Assembly: GCF_001625215.2 (NCBI RefSeq)
Contig: NC_030386.2
Span: forward strand, 22,910,545 to 22,974,544
Length of the DNA stretch: 64,000 nucleotides
Source of the DNA: Daucus carota subsp. sativus
Lineage: Eukaryota; Streptophyta; Magnoliopsida; Apiales; Apiaceae
Reading direction: 5' to 3'
The position numbers were made by a program, and so were the translations under genes. Shown here in pieces: positions 13,001-24,810 of the stretch; within the stretch, counting starts at the first letter, position 1, and the number at the start of each line of letters is the position of its first letter. Below the pieces are notes generated by a model. That model saw only the letters and a program-made list of their open reading frames with translations. It was not told the origin of the DNA and searched no databases.

Positions 13001-15776
13001 ATAAAGGTCCCCCATATGCTAAAACAGAAAAGATACTATGTGCAGGTACATGATATTGCATGTGTGTACATGATATTATTGTCTTAATATATCAAGAAAA
13101 GCACATGAAAATAAAATCCTAGGGTGAGTTCGATACAAAATGATGCGAGGCTGAAGCAAGGTCTTACACGGTGAGGCACTATTTATACCTAACCTCAATA
13201 TCTTGCAAGACTTGCAAGAAGATCAAAGTTGTGGACATCATATGCTTAAAACAGGAGATTCCAAGTGATGAAACTCATTCTTGAAAGTATTATGGAGGGA
13301 AAAAGTGAAAAAGGGAGAAAAAAAATAAAAGAGAACATCTGGAATATATAGCTTCAAAACATTATTCAAGAAGGTTAAACAGTACCTTGTCAACCAATTC
13401 TAGGATAATTACGACAGACGGCTCTTGCAAATACTGCTTTCTGGATGCAAGGGATATGAGAGAACTAACAAAATCCTTGACGTAAATATAACTCTTATCA
13501 GAAGTCATCTCATTGGTTAGTCTTCCTGATCGCACAATTGCACCATAAGCAAACAAGCGACCCAAGAGACAATCTTTTACATCCTGCACAGACATCAAAG
13601 CAATTAATACTTGCAAGATACTAAAATTTCTAGAGGATAAGAAATGCTTACATACCTGACCCCTCATTGAAGAAGAGACTTCTAATAGATCAACAATCAG
13701 TTTCATTAACGAGTTCAATTCTACACAAGGAAGAGCACCAACTAAAACAGTCAAACCCAAAGCAAACCCTTGTCTAGCACACTGCAGAAAAATGTCAGAT
13801 TATGCTCAGAGTTAAATCACAGATAAGTATTTGAAGACAGTGGTACATAGCAATACAAAGTTATCACTACTGTCAAGTCCAGTATGGACCAATAATATAA
13901 ACATTTAAAATCATGTATACTATTATCATTTTTACTGAGAATTATGTTTACATGTGCAACCACAACTCCAACAGTTGATAACTTGCACAAACGAATACTC
14001 AATTAAATTGACTTAATAAAACACAAATAGACATCAAAGCTTATGGCCACCTATATTGATGCCATTGCTCATGCTATGGAGAGTAAACGCACAATGCCAT
14101 CTTATGAGCATTTCTAACATAATACTAGACAGATTATCATTCTGCAAGTCACTCAAACAGAAAAGACAAAGATGAAAAGACAAAATCCAAGCTTTACTAG
14201 AAAAAACATTATTCCCAAATCCCAACTGATAATAGTATACATGGAATCTTTATCTTTTACATGAAACACTACACATACACTTTCATAAGATTATTATTAT
14301 TATTAATACAAAATCATTCAAAAGATGCAGCCAAAAATTCTATGGACGGAAAAACACAATGCATAATGTATTTAGTTGACACTCTAGTAGAAATATGGTA
14401 GAAGTGGAAACGATTACTTTAATTAGAGCAATAGAATGGAAGTAGACATGATTGCTTTTCTTATGCAAATTGGAACAAAAAATACTGAATAAAATGTAAT
14501 CCTGTAGAGAAAATACTTGTATAACAGATAGCAACTAATTATATCCTTATATATAATAAGCCTAAGGATGATAGTTTGGTTGTTTGGTATAGTACCGCAT
14601 AATAAATTTGAACCATTAGATCTTACTGTTTGATAAACAGTTAAGATTACATAATAATAAAATATTATATAATTATATAATATTTAAATGTATGATAAAA
14701 TTTATACTTTCAATATTCTAAATCAAATAAAAGTATGTTTTGTAAATAGAATACATTCCTTATTCTTTTTATGTTCTAAATAAAAAGGAGGTTCTGTAGA
14801 AATCAAATAGAAGTAGGTTTTGTAATTTAAAAAAAGACTTTTATTCTTTATATGTTCTAAATACCACGAGAAATGAGAATCCAGTACCAAACTGAAGCTA
14901 ATTTATAAAAAATGACATCAAAAACCTTTATTACAAACCTCTGAATAATTAAATGCATACATATAGCAAAAAAAAACTTACAATTACACAAAGAAAAATC
15001 TTTATCAGCAATAAAGATACTCATTTCAAAATCACAACAAAAACCAGCAGAAAAATAAAATAAGCTTTCAATTACCGGGGAAAAAAAGAGTTAAATCCAC
15101 AAGCATACTACATATACATTGTCCAAAACCACAACAAAAAATCAGTAAAACAAACCTCTAAATAAGTCTTCTAGCTATACAAAGCAAAAAAAAAAAAGAG
15201 AAAAGATAAGCATGTTTTCAATTTCACAAAAGAAACTGTAAAAAAACCGATGCCAAACTAAACCAAAGTATCCAAAATACAAGAAAAACCAAAACAAACC
15301 TCCCGAGAAGACGAAACACCCCGAATGAGCCTCCTAACAGCATACCTAACAGACGGGGCACAATTATTCAACCCATCATCTTTCTCAGCTTCTAACATCA
15401 ACCCATCACCATCTTCATCTTTCTCATCACTCTTATCAAAAGCTTTCTGAACTTGTTTCAACTCCAAAACCAACCTCTGAGCTGCAGCAACTCTGACACC
15501 AACATCACCATTCCCAAGATCTTTAAACACCCCAAGATGTAATTCAGGCGACCCATTATTACCAGATGAAGAAGATGGAGTCTCCATTGGTACAATCAAT
15601 TCTTGCTTCAATTCACAAGGGGGGTTCAAAGATTTGTGCTTTTCTTTAGCCATGGCTTTTCTTTTCTTTTTTCTTTCCATGGGTTTAAGAGGGTCCGGAT
15701 TAGAGGCTGATTCATGCTCAATTGGGCGTTCTCTCTTCTTGGGTTTTTGGGTTTTCATCACTTTTGGTTCCTCCAT
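7025..15776 (-). CDS. DNA polymerase V / MYBBP1A-like nucleolar protein (POL5 family)
   Basis: Eight exons on the minus strand: 15776-15300, 13781-13656, 13583-13386, 12657-12430, 12354-11230, 10875-10591, 10225-9784 and 7878-7025. They join in frame to 1244 aa, close to the roughly 1300 aa I recall for Arabidopsis relatives. The N-terminus has two Lys/Arg-rich patches (about residues 8-47) suited to nuclear/nucleolar targeting. The conserved segment SVRYAVRRLIRGVSSSRE continues across the 1.5 kb first intron into CARQGFALGLTVLVGALP. Exon 7 carries a strongly acidic stretch (about 845-890, DSEDDEEDDDD). Exon 8 has a Lys-rich patch (about 1027-1046) and alpha-helical, HEAT-like sequence. Despite its name, no DNA polymerase catalytic motif is visible. 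Yeast Pol5 and animal MYBBP1A act in rRNA synthesis and ribosome biogenesis, and that role is inferred here. Confidence 0.92.
8548..8787. mobile_element. Stowaway-type MITE in the last intron of the POL5-like gene
   Basis: It starts with CTCCCTCCGTCCCACCC and ends with the imperfect complement GGTTGGGACAGAGAGAG. TA dinucleotides flank both ends (8546-8547 and 8788-8789). A 240 bp length, an AT-rich interior, no coding capacity and a CTCCCTCCGTCCC terminus are the hallmarks of Tc1/mariner-derived Stowaway MITEs. It accounts for part of the unusually long 1.9 kb last intron (7879-9783). Confidence 0.8.
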
Positions 15777-15956
15777 TTTTTTGGGGTCGGGAGGTTTATG
15801 CTAGGGTTTGGAAGATGCAGATAGGTAGCAGTAGGGTTTGGGTTGAAGATATATCAGTTGGGAGCGCCTCCAAGCTCCAAACTAATATTTTGTTATTAGT
15901 AATTAAAATTTCAATTTTATAATTTTTCAAATATGTGTGTTTACTTAATGGGTCGC

Positions 15957-16143
15957 ATGTAATTGCGGGAGACCGCTTAGGTAGCATATAATTTTCCGAC
16001 CGTTGGATGAATATCCAGCGGTCAGGATTAAAACAAATACGTGCATCGGATATGTTAAAATTTTTATATAATCCTGACCGCTGTATATTCATCCTACAAT
16101 GAGGAAACTGTAGGCTATCTAAACAGTCCCCGACAATTATATG
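15957..16143. mobile_element. Foldback MITE, superfamily not assigned
   Basis: The two arms are complementary over most of their length. The left arm ATGTAATTGCGGGAGACCG and the later CAGCGGTCAGGATTA pair with TAATCCTGACCGCTG and the right arm CCCCGACAATTATAT. The element is about 186 bp with a short loop and no coding. The target duplication is unclear. It sits only ~180 bp upstream of the POL5-like ATG. Confidence 0.6.
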
Positions 16144-16197
16144 CCAGGACCCGTACCCTTAGTTAATTATTCTATACTCCACTTAGCAAAATAAATA

Positions 16198-16432
16198 CTC
16201 CCTCTGTTTTTTAATATATGACGTTTGACTTTTTGGCACACACTTTTAAGTGTTTTGACCGGGTAGTTAAAAGTATTATTTTTGAAATTTTCTTTTTTTG
16301 AATAAAAATATGTAATCAAAATTTTAATTCACAAAAAAAATCAATTAAAAATAATAAGTTTTACTGCCCGGTCAACACACCTAAAGATACGTGCACAAGT
16401 CAAAAGTGTCATATAAAAAAAAACAGAGGGAG
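16198..16432. mobile_element. Stowaway-like MITE
   Basis: The ends CTCCCTCTGTTTTTTAATAT and AAAAACAGAGGGAG are complementary, and TA lies on both sides (16196-16197, 16433-16434). Inner arms also pair: 'ttttgaccgggtagt' against 'ctgcccggtcaa'. The length is 235 bp with no coding. A similar 235 bp element occurs at 36167-36401. Confidence 0.75.
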
Positions 16433-17905
16433 TAGTATATAATCTTCTTACTTTGAAGATTTTATGTATCACAATCTAATTTTTTATACCTCAAATTACA
16501 GAGGTATGTCAGACAGGTTTTGTTATTACGAATCATAATCTCAAATTGATGCGTTCGATTTTGAATTAACAATTTTATAGTACTAAATAAAATTTTCAAT
16601 CCCAATTTCATTTTTTTGATGTATAAATCAGTAAATCACTTCCTTATTCATTTTTTCAATACTTGTTTTAGTATTTCCCAATTTTTTAATTTTTATTTTC
16701 ATCAACTACTGAAATGCCTCTTATATTATATATATTTGAAAATTTTGAAAAATTAAGTTGCAAGAAATATGTTACACCCTTCTCGATAGTTATTTTAGTT
16801 ACACAAATATTAATTATGTCACGTGTGAAAAAATAATATATTAACTATTTTAGTGCAAATTAAATATTTCATTGAAATTTATTTAAAAGTTTAATATTCA
16901 ATTATAATTATAATACATAATCATAACAAAAAATCATGACAGTATGATTTTAATATTTTATATTTATTATTATATTAAAGATTTTGAATTTTAGATAAAA
17001 CATGTTTCATAATTTATTTTTTAAACAAAATAATTTTATATAATTTTATTGAGTGGTAAAGGCCAATTTCTTTCATAAATTAATGCTTTATTTCATTGTT
17101 GTATATAAGTTAATGCTCTGTATCATTGTTATACTTGCTCATAGTTTGTACCTATCATAAAAGTTGAGTCACTAAGTTTAACATTTTAAATTTATGTTTA
17201 ACAAAGACATCGAACAAAACTAAGGAAAAACATGCACCCATATTTCTCAAGCCCGTGAACCTGGACCCTCAAGGACCGGAGTAAATCCTAGTCCATCTGG
17301 ATCATTTGTTTCGAAGGAACAATATGATAGTTTGAACCCCTGTTAGGATACATAGGTATCTTGTGTCACTAACCTGATTTTGATTGAGAATACTAGAAAA
17401 CACTTTCTTTCGTTTGTTTAAGGGTCAAACAAAAGACAACTACAACATCCATTACTCTCCGTCCCGTGTTTTTTTTACAACGTTCTTCTTATATTCAAGC
17501 AAGTTCCTATATTTGTTGTTAACCACTTTCGCTCGTTAACGGTAATCAACACATTAATGTAGAGCAAAGTTGACGATTTCAATTTGTATACATATAGACG
17601 ACTAGACTTGGTCATAACAGTTTTAACTTGTTTGAAGGCTATTTGGAGTCATGAACTGATTGCAGGGGCATTTCCAACTCTTTTAACTGGAGGTTCGTAC
17701 CCAGACTATTTGAACATTTGAAGAAATTGCAAGCACATGACTGTATGTATCAAAAATGACCTAATGATGACAAAAAACTATTCGAAAATGCTGTGGATGA
17801 TAAAAGTCTAAAGTCTATGAGTGGGGGCATTTTTTACATCTGGGAAAATAAAAAACGACCAGCATAACACAATATAAGCCAGCATAAGGGTCACTTTCTC
17901 TGTTT

Positions 17906-20205
17906 CTAAAACCGCATGTAGCCATTTCTAATGGTATCAGATCTCCTGGCAAAAGACCTTCTGTACCAGCCTTTTCTTACATTTCCCTTCCTGAACCAAG
18001 CAGTAAGACGAATACAAAGTGCTGGAAAAAGAAAGAGCACCAGTATCAGAAGTAGCGTTACCATACTCAACCAGATCACGTTTCGAAACCCATCCTCTAG
18101 TCTTGGATCATCTTGTCCTGTCCATGGAACGCCTCCGACATTCATTCCAAACACTGTCGACAAAATAAATAAAATGGTATTAAAAAAGACTCAGGATTTT
18201 TTTTGGAAAAAAAGTATGATACACTTTTATGAAATCATTCTAACCTCCGGTTATGATGGACAAAGGAAGAAATATAATTGACAGGAATGAAAGATAATAT
18301 AGTTTTCTGTTGATTTGTTCTGATTGCCAGTTGTCGAGACCTGCTTGGACCGCTGTGACACGATTGACTATAAACCCGACATTCTCTTTAAGTCGCCTAA
18401 GTCCCCCACATAACTCTTCGATTGAGTTAATGTCTTCGCTGGCAAACCAATCTCTCGAAGAACATTTTTCCTTGACTCGTGGAAATACTTGTTCCCCGTG
18501 TGCAATCGCCTGCATTTCATGAATTTCCTTGAGACCTCACAAACTATGTGTATATTAATTATATTGTTTCACACCACCTCAAGAAGATTACATGCCCTGT
18601 GTCTTGTTCATCAAATTTTTATGGAACTTGACAAGTGTTTTTGTTTCTGTGGTCGTAAAGAATTATTTGTACAAATTTTCCATCTTAATGATGGACCCTT
18701 GCCTTATGGAAAAAATCTTACGAGAGGTTTCCTATCGTAAAAGATCCTCTGTTATTCAGGTTGTAGGTAATGAGAATAAAAGAAGGTTCAAAAAATAATC
18801 TGGAAAGTAAATAAAAGGTATTTCTAAACTCCGCTATACAATTCAGATGAACAAGGATGAGAAACTACCTGCAGTAGGCGCTGCAAGTCTAAATGCATCT
18901 TTGGGAACCGTCTATCTTCTAGTAATTTTTCCTTTAGAGCAAAACCACCTGATATGCAAAAAAGGTGGATATAAAGAATAGTATTTTTGAATGAGAGAGC
19001 ATGTCAATACAAGCCCATTAGAATATGAGCATTAGATCATACAAAACATGTGTGAAGACAAGATTGTGCCTCCCTACTTTTAATACTTTTAAAGGGAGAG
19101 TCCAGTAGAAATAAAACATGAATTATACTGTCAATTGTTATACATCTTTCTTAGAATTCTAGTCGCACAATTAGGTGCAAATCCACAATCATCATAATTG
19201 TTAAAGCAAGAATTAAGAAGGGCAATTAAAGAGCTATGATGGAAGACATTAGACATTCTAAAATATAAAATTCAGAGCAATTACATATATGTAAACAATA
19301 GATTGGAAAGATGGATAAGTGGTTTTATCTGCAATGAACTCAAGCCCATGCGTATAAGCTTACAGATTTAAAAAGCAAAAAAGACGCTTAGCAAAGAAAA
19401 CAACATAAAAGACAAAACATAGATAATTCTGACCTTTATCTAGTTCGAACTCTACTGAGTCCAGCTCCAATTCAAGAGTAGTCACGACATCCTGAAGGTG
19501 ATCCAAGTGTGTGTCAATAATGTGAACAACAAGATTTGATACACACTTTGGCACAGCATTATCTGCCTCCTCTGAATGATTTGTCCTCAACAAAAAGTCA
19601 AGGACATGTTCTGCAATCACAGTTCCACTCCTTTCTCTATGATCTCCCCTATTATAAGTGGGACTTTCCACGCTAGGAACGTCCAAAAGAAGTGATTGAC
19701 CAGCTGGAGAAAACCCCAATCTAGGAATCCGACCCAAAGATACAGTTATCACCGAACTCTCAGTAACCCTCGCCGCAATTCTGAAAGTAAATTTGCTAGC
19801 TGCATGTCCAGGTGAATTGACTCTAAAAACAAGAGCACCATCTACATAACCACAGAAGGGTCCATTACTAAGAAGTGAGAGAATATCTTGAAGTTTCAAA
19901 GGTGGACAAAGAGCATCAATAAGGTACTGCGCAGATTGAGACAATTTCTGGTTCCCTCTCGGAAGCTCTACATGGTACCAACAAAACTGCTGTCCACTAC
20001 CCTCTCTAAGATCCCAATCCTTGTTACAATAATTTCCTGATCCATCAAACAAATACGCTCTCAATCTAACTGCACCTGGATAGCGCGTTCTACCAGTAAG
20101 CGTTTCGCGATAAACAGGCGTCTCAATGAAAGGTGAAGAACAACAATGCTCCCTGTCATTGTCATCCCCTTCTCCTTCGCCATCAACACTCCCTCTTCTG
20201 GCCAT
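17906..20205 (-). CDS. CorA-like magnesium transporter family protein
   Basis: Four exons on the minus strand: 20205-19434, 18948-18869, 18509-18245 and 18153-17906. They give 454 aa with in-frame GT-AG joins. The C-terminus has two membrane segments. The first is about residues 350-372 (YYLSFLSIIFLPLSIITGG). It is followed at once by the hallmark GMN motif (V-F-G-M-N, GMN at 375-377). The second is at about 398-422 (IWLSMVTLLLILVLFLFP). A long soluble N-terminal domain with a helical stretch before TM1 fits the CorA funnel architecture. The intact GMN supports Mg2+ selectivity by family knowledge. It looks most like the plant CorA-like group distinct from the MRS2/MGT clade, and the target membrane is unknown. 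The short Arg-rich tail faces the same side as the N-terminus by topology. Confidence 0.9.
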
Positions 20206-21790
20206 ACTTGTTGTTTAATCTTGTATTATTTGAGCACATAGCAATAACAAACTAACAGGATATTACATAACAGGTTTTAGTTCTGTCACAACTTTTTCAC
20301 ATTACAATTTTCACATACATTCAAAAATTTCTACACTGCATGTTAACAATCCAAAGACACTAAAAACATGTAAAGCTTCGAACTTTCAGAATTTCAAGAT
20401 TTTTCATAGAAACCCCAATAACTACACAACCAAAATAAAACCCATCGATCAATGAGCATGAATTTGAGGAAATATATACCTTATTGAGGCATCTGAGACT
20501 CACCGATGAAATGGATATTTAATATATTGAGAAAGGGTTTTCATTTCAAAATCAATGGATATTTAGGATTCCTAAATCCTCGTTTATCATGAAATGCTAT
20601 ATTTACTATAATGATGGAGAACCATTTACTTACTGTTGCTAAACTGTTTGGCTCAAATCCTCAGTTGTATCTTCTTATATATTCAAGATACAATATGTGA
20701 CAAATAATACCCACCAAATCAAGATTTTCTTTCTTGATCATCAATTGCATCATTGTTTCTGATCCTCTATCCAATAATGAGACACTACTCGCCGTTTTTC
20801 CGTATCGTTACTAAAATCAACGTTTCACTTTTGTCAATAAATAAATAAATCACCATTTCACTTGTATAACACTATAATATATAAAATACGATATTCTACC
20901 ATCTAAAATTAATTATTAGTTGATTAAGTTATATAAACTAATATCAACTTTTTTGGGTATATATGACAAAATAAAACGATTTACAATTTGTATTGCAAAC
21001 GCTGTACTCTATCAATGTGAAAATAATGTAGTCTTGATTTGACTCGATCACATTAACCACCCACAATTATACGTATAATATAATTTAAAAAATTTTAAAA
21101 TTATATTATTAGAAAGCATATTTGATCTATTTTAACATGTATTGTTCAGTTTCTAAATATTATAATTTTTCATTTGCAGTCAAAATTTGAACAATTTGAC
21201 TATTAAAAAGTCAAACAAAACTATAATTTTAATTTAAAAGAGTAATGTTTATATATCATGCATTCGTAAAGTTAATCTATTTATATTTTCTGTCGCTTCT
21301 ATTTGAGAGTATCGTTAAAAACGGATGTGTTACTAGATTAAGTGTTGATAAAAAGAATTATTATTGAAATCAGATGACTGTTGTTAATTATTTTAAGAAG
21401 AACGGTTGTGAAAGGAATGATGAAATAAAAGTTTGTAGTGTACAGCGGTCCTTGAGAGAAACGAAATCAATAAAAAAGGCTACATGATTGGATATTCGGA
21501 CGGAGAGGAACTCTAAAGACCACCAAGGAGTGCAGTCGCACTATTGAAATTGATACGTCCTGTTTACCAGATTTGAAATCGTATAAGATCAAGTGCTCAG
21601 ACTTATTCGGACTGTTTTTGTTACAAAAAAATTCCTCTACGTAACCATATTTTTTTTTGTATTTTTCGAAAATTTACTTGATTCTCCCAAGATTTGGATT
21701 CTAGATCCCCGTTGTTCCTCCGTAGATATAGTTTATGAGAAGTTAGCCAGTCTGCAACTTCAACAACAGCAGAAATGACGATTAGGAAAC
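20206..21790. other. Intergenic, AT-rich
   Basis: This contains the CorA-like gene's 5' flank. A possible non-coding first exon ending at a GTATAT donor near 20482 is suggested by sequence only. Nothing else is recognisable; open frames are short and unlike known proteins. Confidence 0.4.
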
Positions 21791-21819
21791 TTCAAAAATC
21801 AAGGTTCTGCAGAAGGCTC

Positions 21820-22030
21820 CGACAAAGGAAGAGAAAGAAGAATATGGTCTTCTCTTTCCACCGCGGTCAGTATGGGATGCAGCATTGTCTTCTCCTTTAA
21901 TGTATGTTCAACTAAACCATTTTTCTTGCGGGGGAATAGCTGCAGGCTTGCAGCAAGCCTTTCGCGCCGTGTTGCTGATGCTACTGGTTTATTCTCATTC
22001 TTGATATATTGGGCAAGAAGGATCATAAGT
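21820..22030 (+). pseudogene. BAHD acyltransferase fragment (HxxxD region)
   Basis: A short stretch is clearly homologous at DNA level to 27150-27260 of the intact BAHD gene. Both contain TTTTCTTGCGGGGGAATAGC, followed by 'ctttcgc[ag]ccgtgttgc[tg]gatgc' and a TTATTCTCATT block. The fragment encodes remains of the HxxxD motif as RRVAD, with the catalytic His codon changed to Arg. It is surrounded by frameshifts, and no other BAHD segments were found beside it. It is a dead partial copy in the same orientation as the functional gene ~5 kb downstream. Confidence 0.8.
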
Positions 22031-22637
22031 CAGATCCTGATATGGGCATATATTAAGTTATTAACTATTCAAGTTTGCCTTCATTAATTTCATGGAGACT
22101 GCAGCTAGTACAGATAGTTTACATAATATATTTCTGGCAGAAACTCTGCATCACATTTCGAGTCTGCAGGACAAAAGAGAAATATCTCAAGTCTTCAGAA
22201 ATAATTGAGAAATGGGACATTAATTTATGTAAACGATATAATGTGCTTGTTTTTATATATTTTTTATTTCATTATTTTGGTTTGGTGATTTAGAGTTGTT
22301 AAACTACTGAACTAGTAATCATTTTGAGATTATGTCACAGACTCACAATAATGATGTGAGCTTTCTCAGCAGAACTTTGCAAGTATGTATGACAATTGAC
22401 AAGTATGATATAACTGTATTTAAAGTCTTGTAAATGCATATTATTAATAAAGATATTGTATACAATGATATAACTCACTGATAAAACACAGGTTACATAT
22501 TAGAACAGAGCATTTCCTGCTTATTGAATCAACATTCTGGTAACAGCCAACTATTAATGTACTTCTAGAAGGCCTTGTACAGTCAAATATAAATATATAA
22601 TTTATTTATGAGACTAGTTACAACATGTCAGGGACTT

Positions 22638-22937
22638 TCATGGTTTTGTTTCTGAAGGAGGAGTGAAGATCCCTGGAATTCCTGGGATAGATGGGAAGGA
22701 GGGAGTGCCAATGGTTGGTGTTGGCAAGCTGGGAAAACCTGGGGATGACCCGCCAAGTGGTGGGAATGAAGGCAACGAAGGATTAGGCAGAGTAGGATTT
22801 GATGGGAACGGCAGGTTTGGTAGGGAAGGAAGGCTTGATATTGTCAAGAGACGACGAGTGGCTGAGACGTTACCAAAACCTGGAAATGACACAGCCATGA
22901 TGAACAAGGATAGCAACAAGACTTTGTTATTTGCCAT
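22638..22937 (-). CDS. Small secreted proline-rich protein
   Basis: A single-exon gene of 99 aa. Residues about 1-26 form a signal peptide (MANNKVLLLSLFIMAVSFPG), followed by an S-A-T-R-R-L-L junction. The rest is Pro/Ser/Gly-rich with short repeats (LPSLPNLPFPS, PSFPSIPGIPGI) and no cysteine after cleavage. A TATA-like box lies at about 23011-23023, ~80 bp upstream of the ATG. The layout (signal peptide, R-L/R-N junction, Pro-rich tail) is shared with the genes at 34013, 40744, 45592 and 50375, all on the same strand. Such proteins usually go to the cell wall or apoplast; the precise function is unknown. Confidence 0.82.
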   Translation of the reverse strand: MANNKVLLLSLFIMAVSFPGFGNVSATRRLLTISSLPSLPNLPFPSNPTLPNPSLPSFPPLGGSSPGFPSLPTPTIGTPSFPSIPGIPGIFTPPSETKP

Positions 22938-23010
22938 GTTTGCTGAAATTCGAGGAAGAGGTCAGAAACAGAAGACTTGCTTAGTGTGGATCTTATGCTG
23001 TGATTTATGT

Positions 23011-23023
23011 GCTTATATATAGT
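23011..23023 (-). promoter_or_regulatory. TATA box of the 22638-22937 gene
   Basis: On the minus strand the sequence reads ACTATATATAAGC, about 75-85 bp before the ATG at 22937. This spacing matches the other small secreted genes in the window. Confidence 0.6.
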
Positions 23024-23893
23024 AGCTGGTGAGAAACAATATGGAATGCAAGGACATTGCCTTTATGAGAGGAGCATGATGGACCGTTGAGAAAGGGGTA
23101 CTTCATTTGTCATGAGACCTTTTCTAAAGGTATTCTATCTTCCCATATCAGCTTGCCTTCTGTTAATCTTGTGTTAAGAGTGTTATTTGCGATGGCTAAG
23201 AAAATAAAATTGGATTCTAAATGTTACATGAGACAACATTCTTCTGATATAAAGAGTTAAAGACCGGTTAATTGTATTGATTGAGCTAATGAAACTGTAC
23301 CTTCCCTTGCTATACTGAAATAAGCTTCAAGCTCAACCAGATCTCACCTTAAGTAGGTAAAGGTCATTGATGCACCAAGAAACCAACCATGAAGCTGGCG
23401 CTTCACAAAGTTAAAAATTGCAAGCTTTGCATGAAAATGTGAACTTTTTTTTTTTTTTTGAAAGTGAAAATGTGAACTTTTAGAATCATATTGAATTGTG
23501 CCTTTAAGTCCCAACTAAATGTGGTCTGTTAGGTGATGGATAGAAGATCCTGTGACATGCTTGGCATTCATTCAATGGGGTAGCTGTCTTTCTCTAACAA
23601 TTCCTTAGCTCAATGCAGAAACCCAGTTCCATTACAGGATTCACCCGTTTATACTTCATTAATCATTGTTTTATATAGTTAAATTAGTAATTTTTATTTT
23701 TCATAATTGAAAAGATCTATTTATATTAATTAGTGGTGATCGATTATTGATATGGAGATTTATGATGATAGTAAGTGGTGAAAGGAAGCGTGTGATGATG
23801 GTAAGTAGTCGTTAGTGATAATAATTTGATGCTGGAACCAACACTGGCACAATCTGCATGCTGCCCAACTGTCCAAGGCAAATCAAATTGAGA

Positions 23894-24261
23894 ACCCGTT
23901 TGGCTGAGTTTATGACTTATGATTTAACGTGACTTATGACTTAATATGACTTATGTGATAAGCTGGTTGCTTAAAATATCTCTTTGAGTAATTTTGACTC
24001 ATTAATGACTTAAAGATTATTAAAATTATAAGAATAAAAATAAAATTAATTTATGGGTAACTTATGACAGTGAGTAATTTTTATCAAAAAAAGAGTTAAG
24101 TCACTAAAAAAAAGTACATCAAACTAACTTCTGGCTTTAATTCAAACTTCTGACTCATTTCTAAATTTAAGTCGACTTCTGACTTATTACATAAACAGAC
24201 ATTTTTCAGCTTAAACTTGGAGACGACTTTAAATCCTCGCTTTAAGCCCGGACAAACGCTC
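23894..24261. mobile_element. Foldback MITE-like element
   Basis: The left end is ACCCGTTTGGCTGAG, and the right end reads GAGCGTTTGTCCGGG on the minus strand. Possible 5 bp duplications TGAGA flank it (23889-23893, 24262-24266). The interior repeats 'gacttatga' motifs and is AT-rich with no coding. The class is not assigned, and the short, imperfect termini make the boundaries tentative. Confidence 0.4.
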
Positions 24262-24585
24262 TGAGATCACTAGGATGAGCGCAATCAACATAACATTGTC
24301 CAGCAAGCATCATCCAATCAAACATACAGAATCATAAATAAATATAATTTAACTCAATTCGAATATCTGAAGATTACATAGAATGTTTCTTGAACATAAA
24401 AGCAGGTAAAACATAGTCTACACAAATGCATAATAAGATTTTATTATTTGTTTCATTCAATTGCCAATACATATAAATAATAATAACTAAACATATTCAA
24501 CTACTAATAAACTAGCTCTTATAACATAATGTAAATGATGATGAATACACTAACATTAACGATATCACCGGGCTTGTTTGCTCGA

Positions 24586-24810
24586 TCATTGCGGAGGACC
24601 GCAGCTCTGACCAACTGCAGCACAATCGTTCCAACATTTTTTAAGACATAATAAATTGACCTGACCATTTAAAGGAGTACTACACATGCTAAAACATTCT
24701 CCGCAACAAGTATTTCCAGGCTTGTCACTTGCAAATACCTCATTTATGCTCATGCATATTAGTACAATTACAAACAGCGATACACATATGATTCTCTTGC
24801 TCCCCGCCAT
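24586..24810 (-). CDS. Small secreted 8-cysteine peptide
   Basis: A single exon of 74 aa. Residues 1 to about 28 are a hydrophobic signal peptide ending near VFAS. The predicted mature part is ~46 aa with eight cysteines at 35, 36, 39, 43, 55, 59, 63 and 70. The pattern is C-C-x2-C-x3-C-x11-C-x3-C-x3-C-x6-C, and the C-terminus is GPPQ. Paired C-x3-C helical spacing is typical of disulfide-stabilised helical-hairpin or thionin-like plant peptides. It is not the GASA (12 Cys) pattern, and I do not recognise the exact family. A TATA-like box lies at 24899-24906. Secretion and disulfide folding are inferred from sequence; the activity is unknown. Confidence 0.8.
   Translation of the reverse strand: MAGSKRIICVSLFVIVLICMSINEVFASDKPGNTCCGECFSMCSTPLNGQVNLLCLKKCWNDCAAVGQSCGPPQ

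Larger units (their letters stand above)
15777..17905. other. Intergenic, MITE-rich and AT-rich
   Basis: Upstream of the POL5-like gene. The first 180 bp should include its promoter and 5' UTR. Two foldback elements follow (15957-16143 and 16198-16432, listed separately). From 16440 to 17900 the sequence is very AT-rich with no gene-like open frame or recognisable similarity. Confidence 0.5.
22938..24585. other. Intergenic with a poly-T duplication scar and a foldback element
   Basis: The promoter of the proline-rich gene occupies the first ~150 bp. A 15-T run flanked by an exact 17 bp direct repeat lies at 23432-23481. A foldback element lies at 23894-24261. No gene is seen in the remainder. 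Confidence 0.5.

Noticed and set aside
15000..15250. A-rich stretches in the first intron of the POL5-like gene suggesting a retroposon tail
   Set aside because: No flanking duplication or body sequence was found. General A-richness of the intron explains it.
22663..23022. Gly-rich 119-codon open frame on + opposite the 22638 gene
   Set aside because: It is the antisense shadow of a Pro-rich gene. The minus strand has the signal peptide and TATA box.
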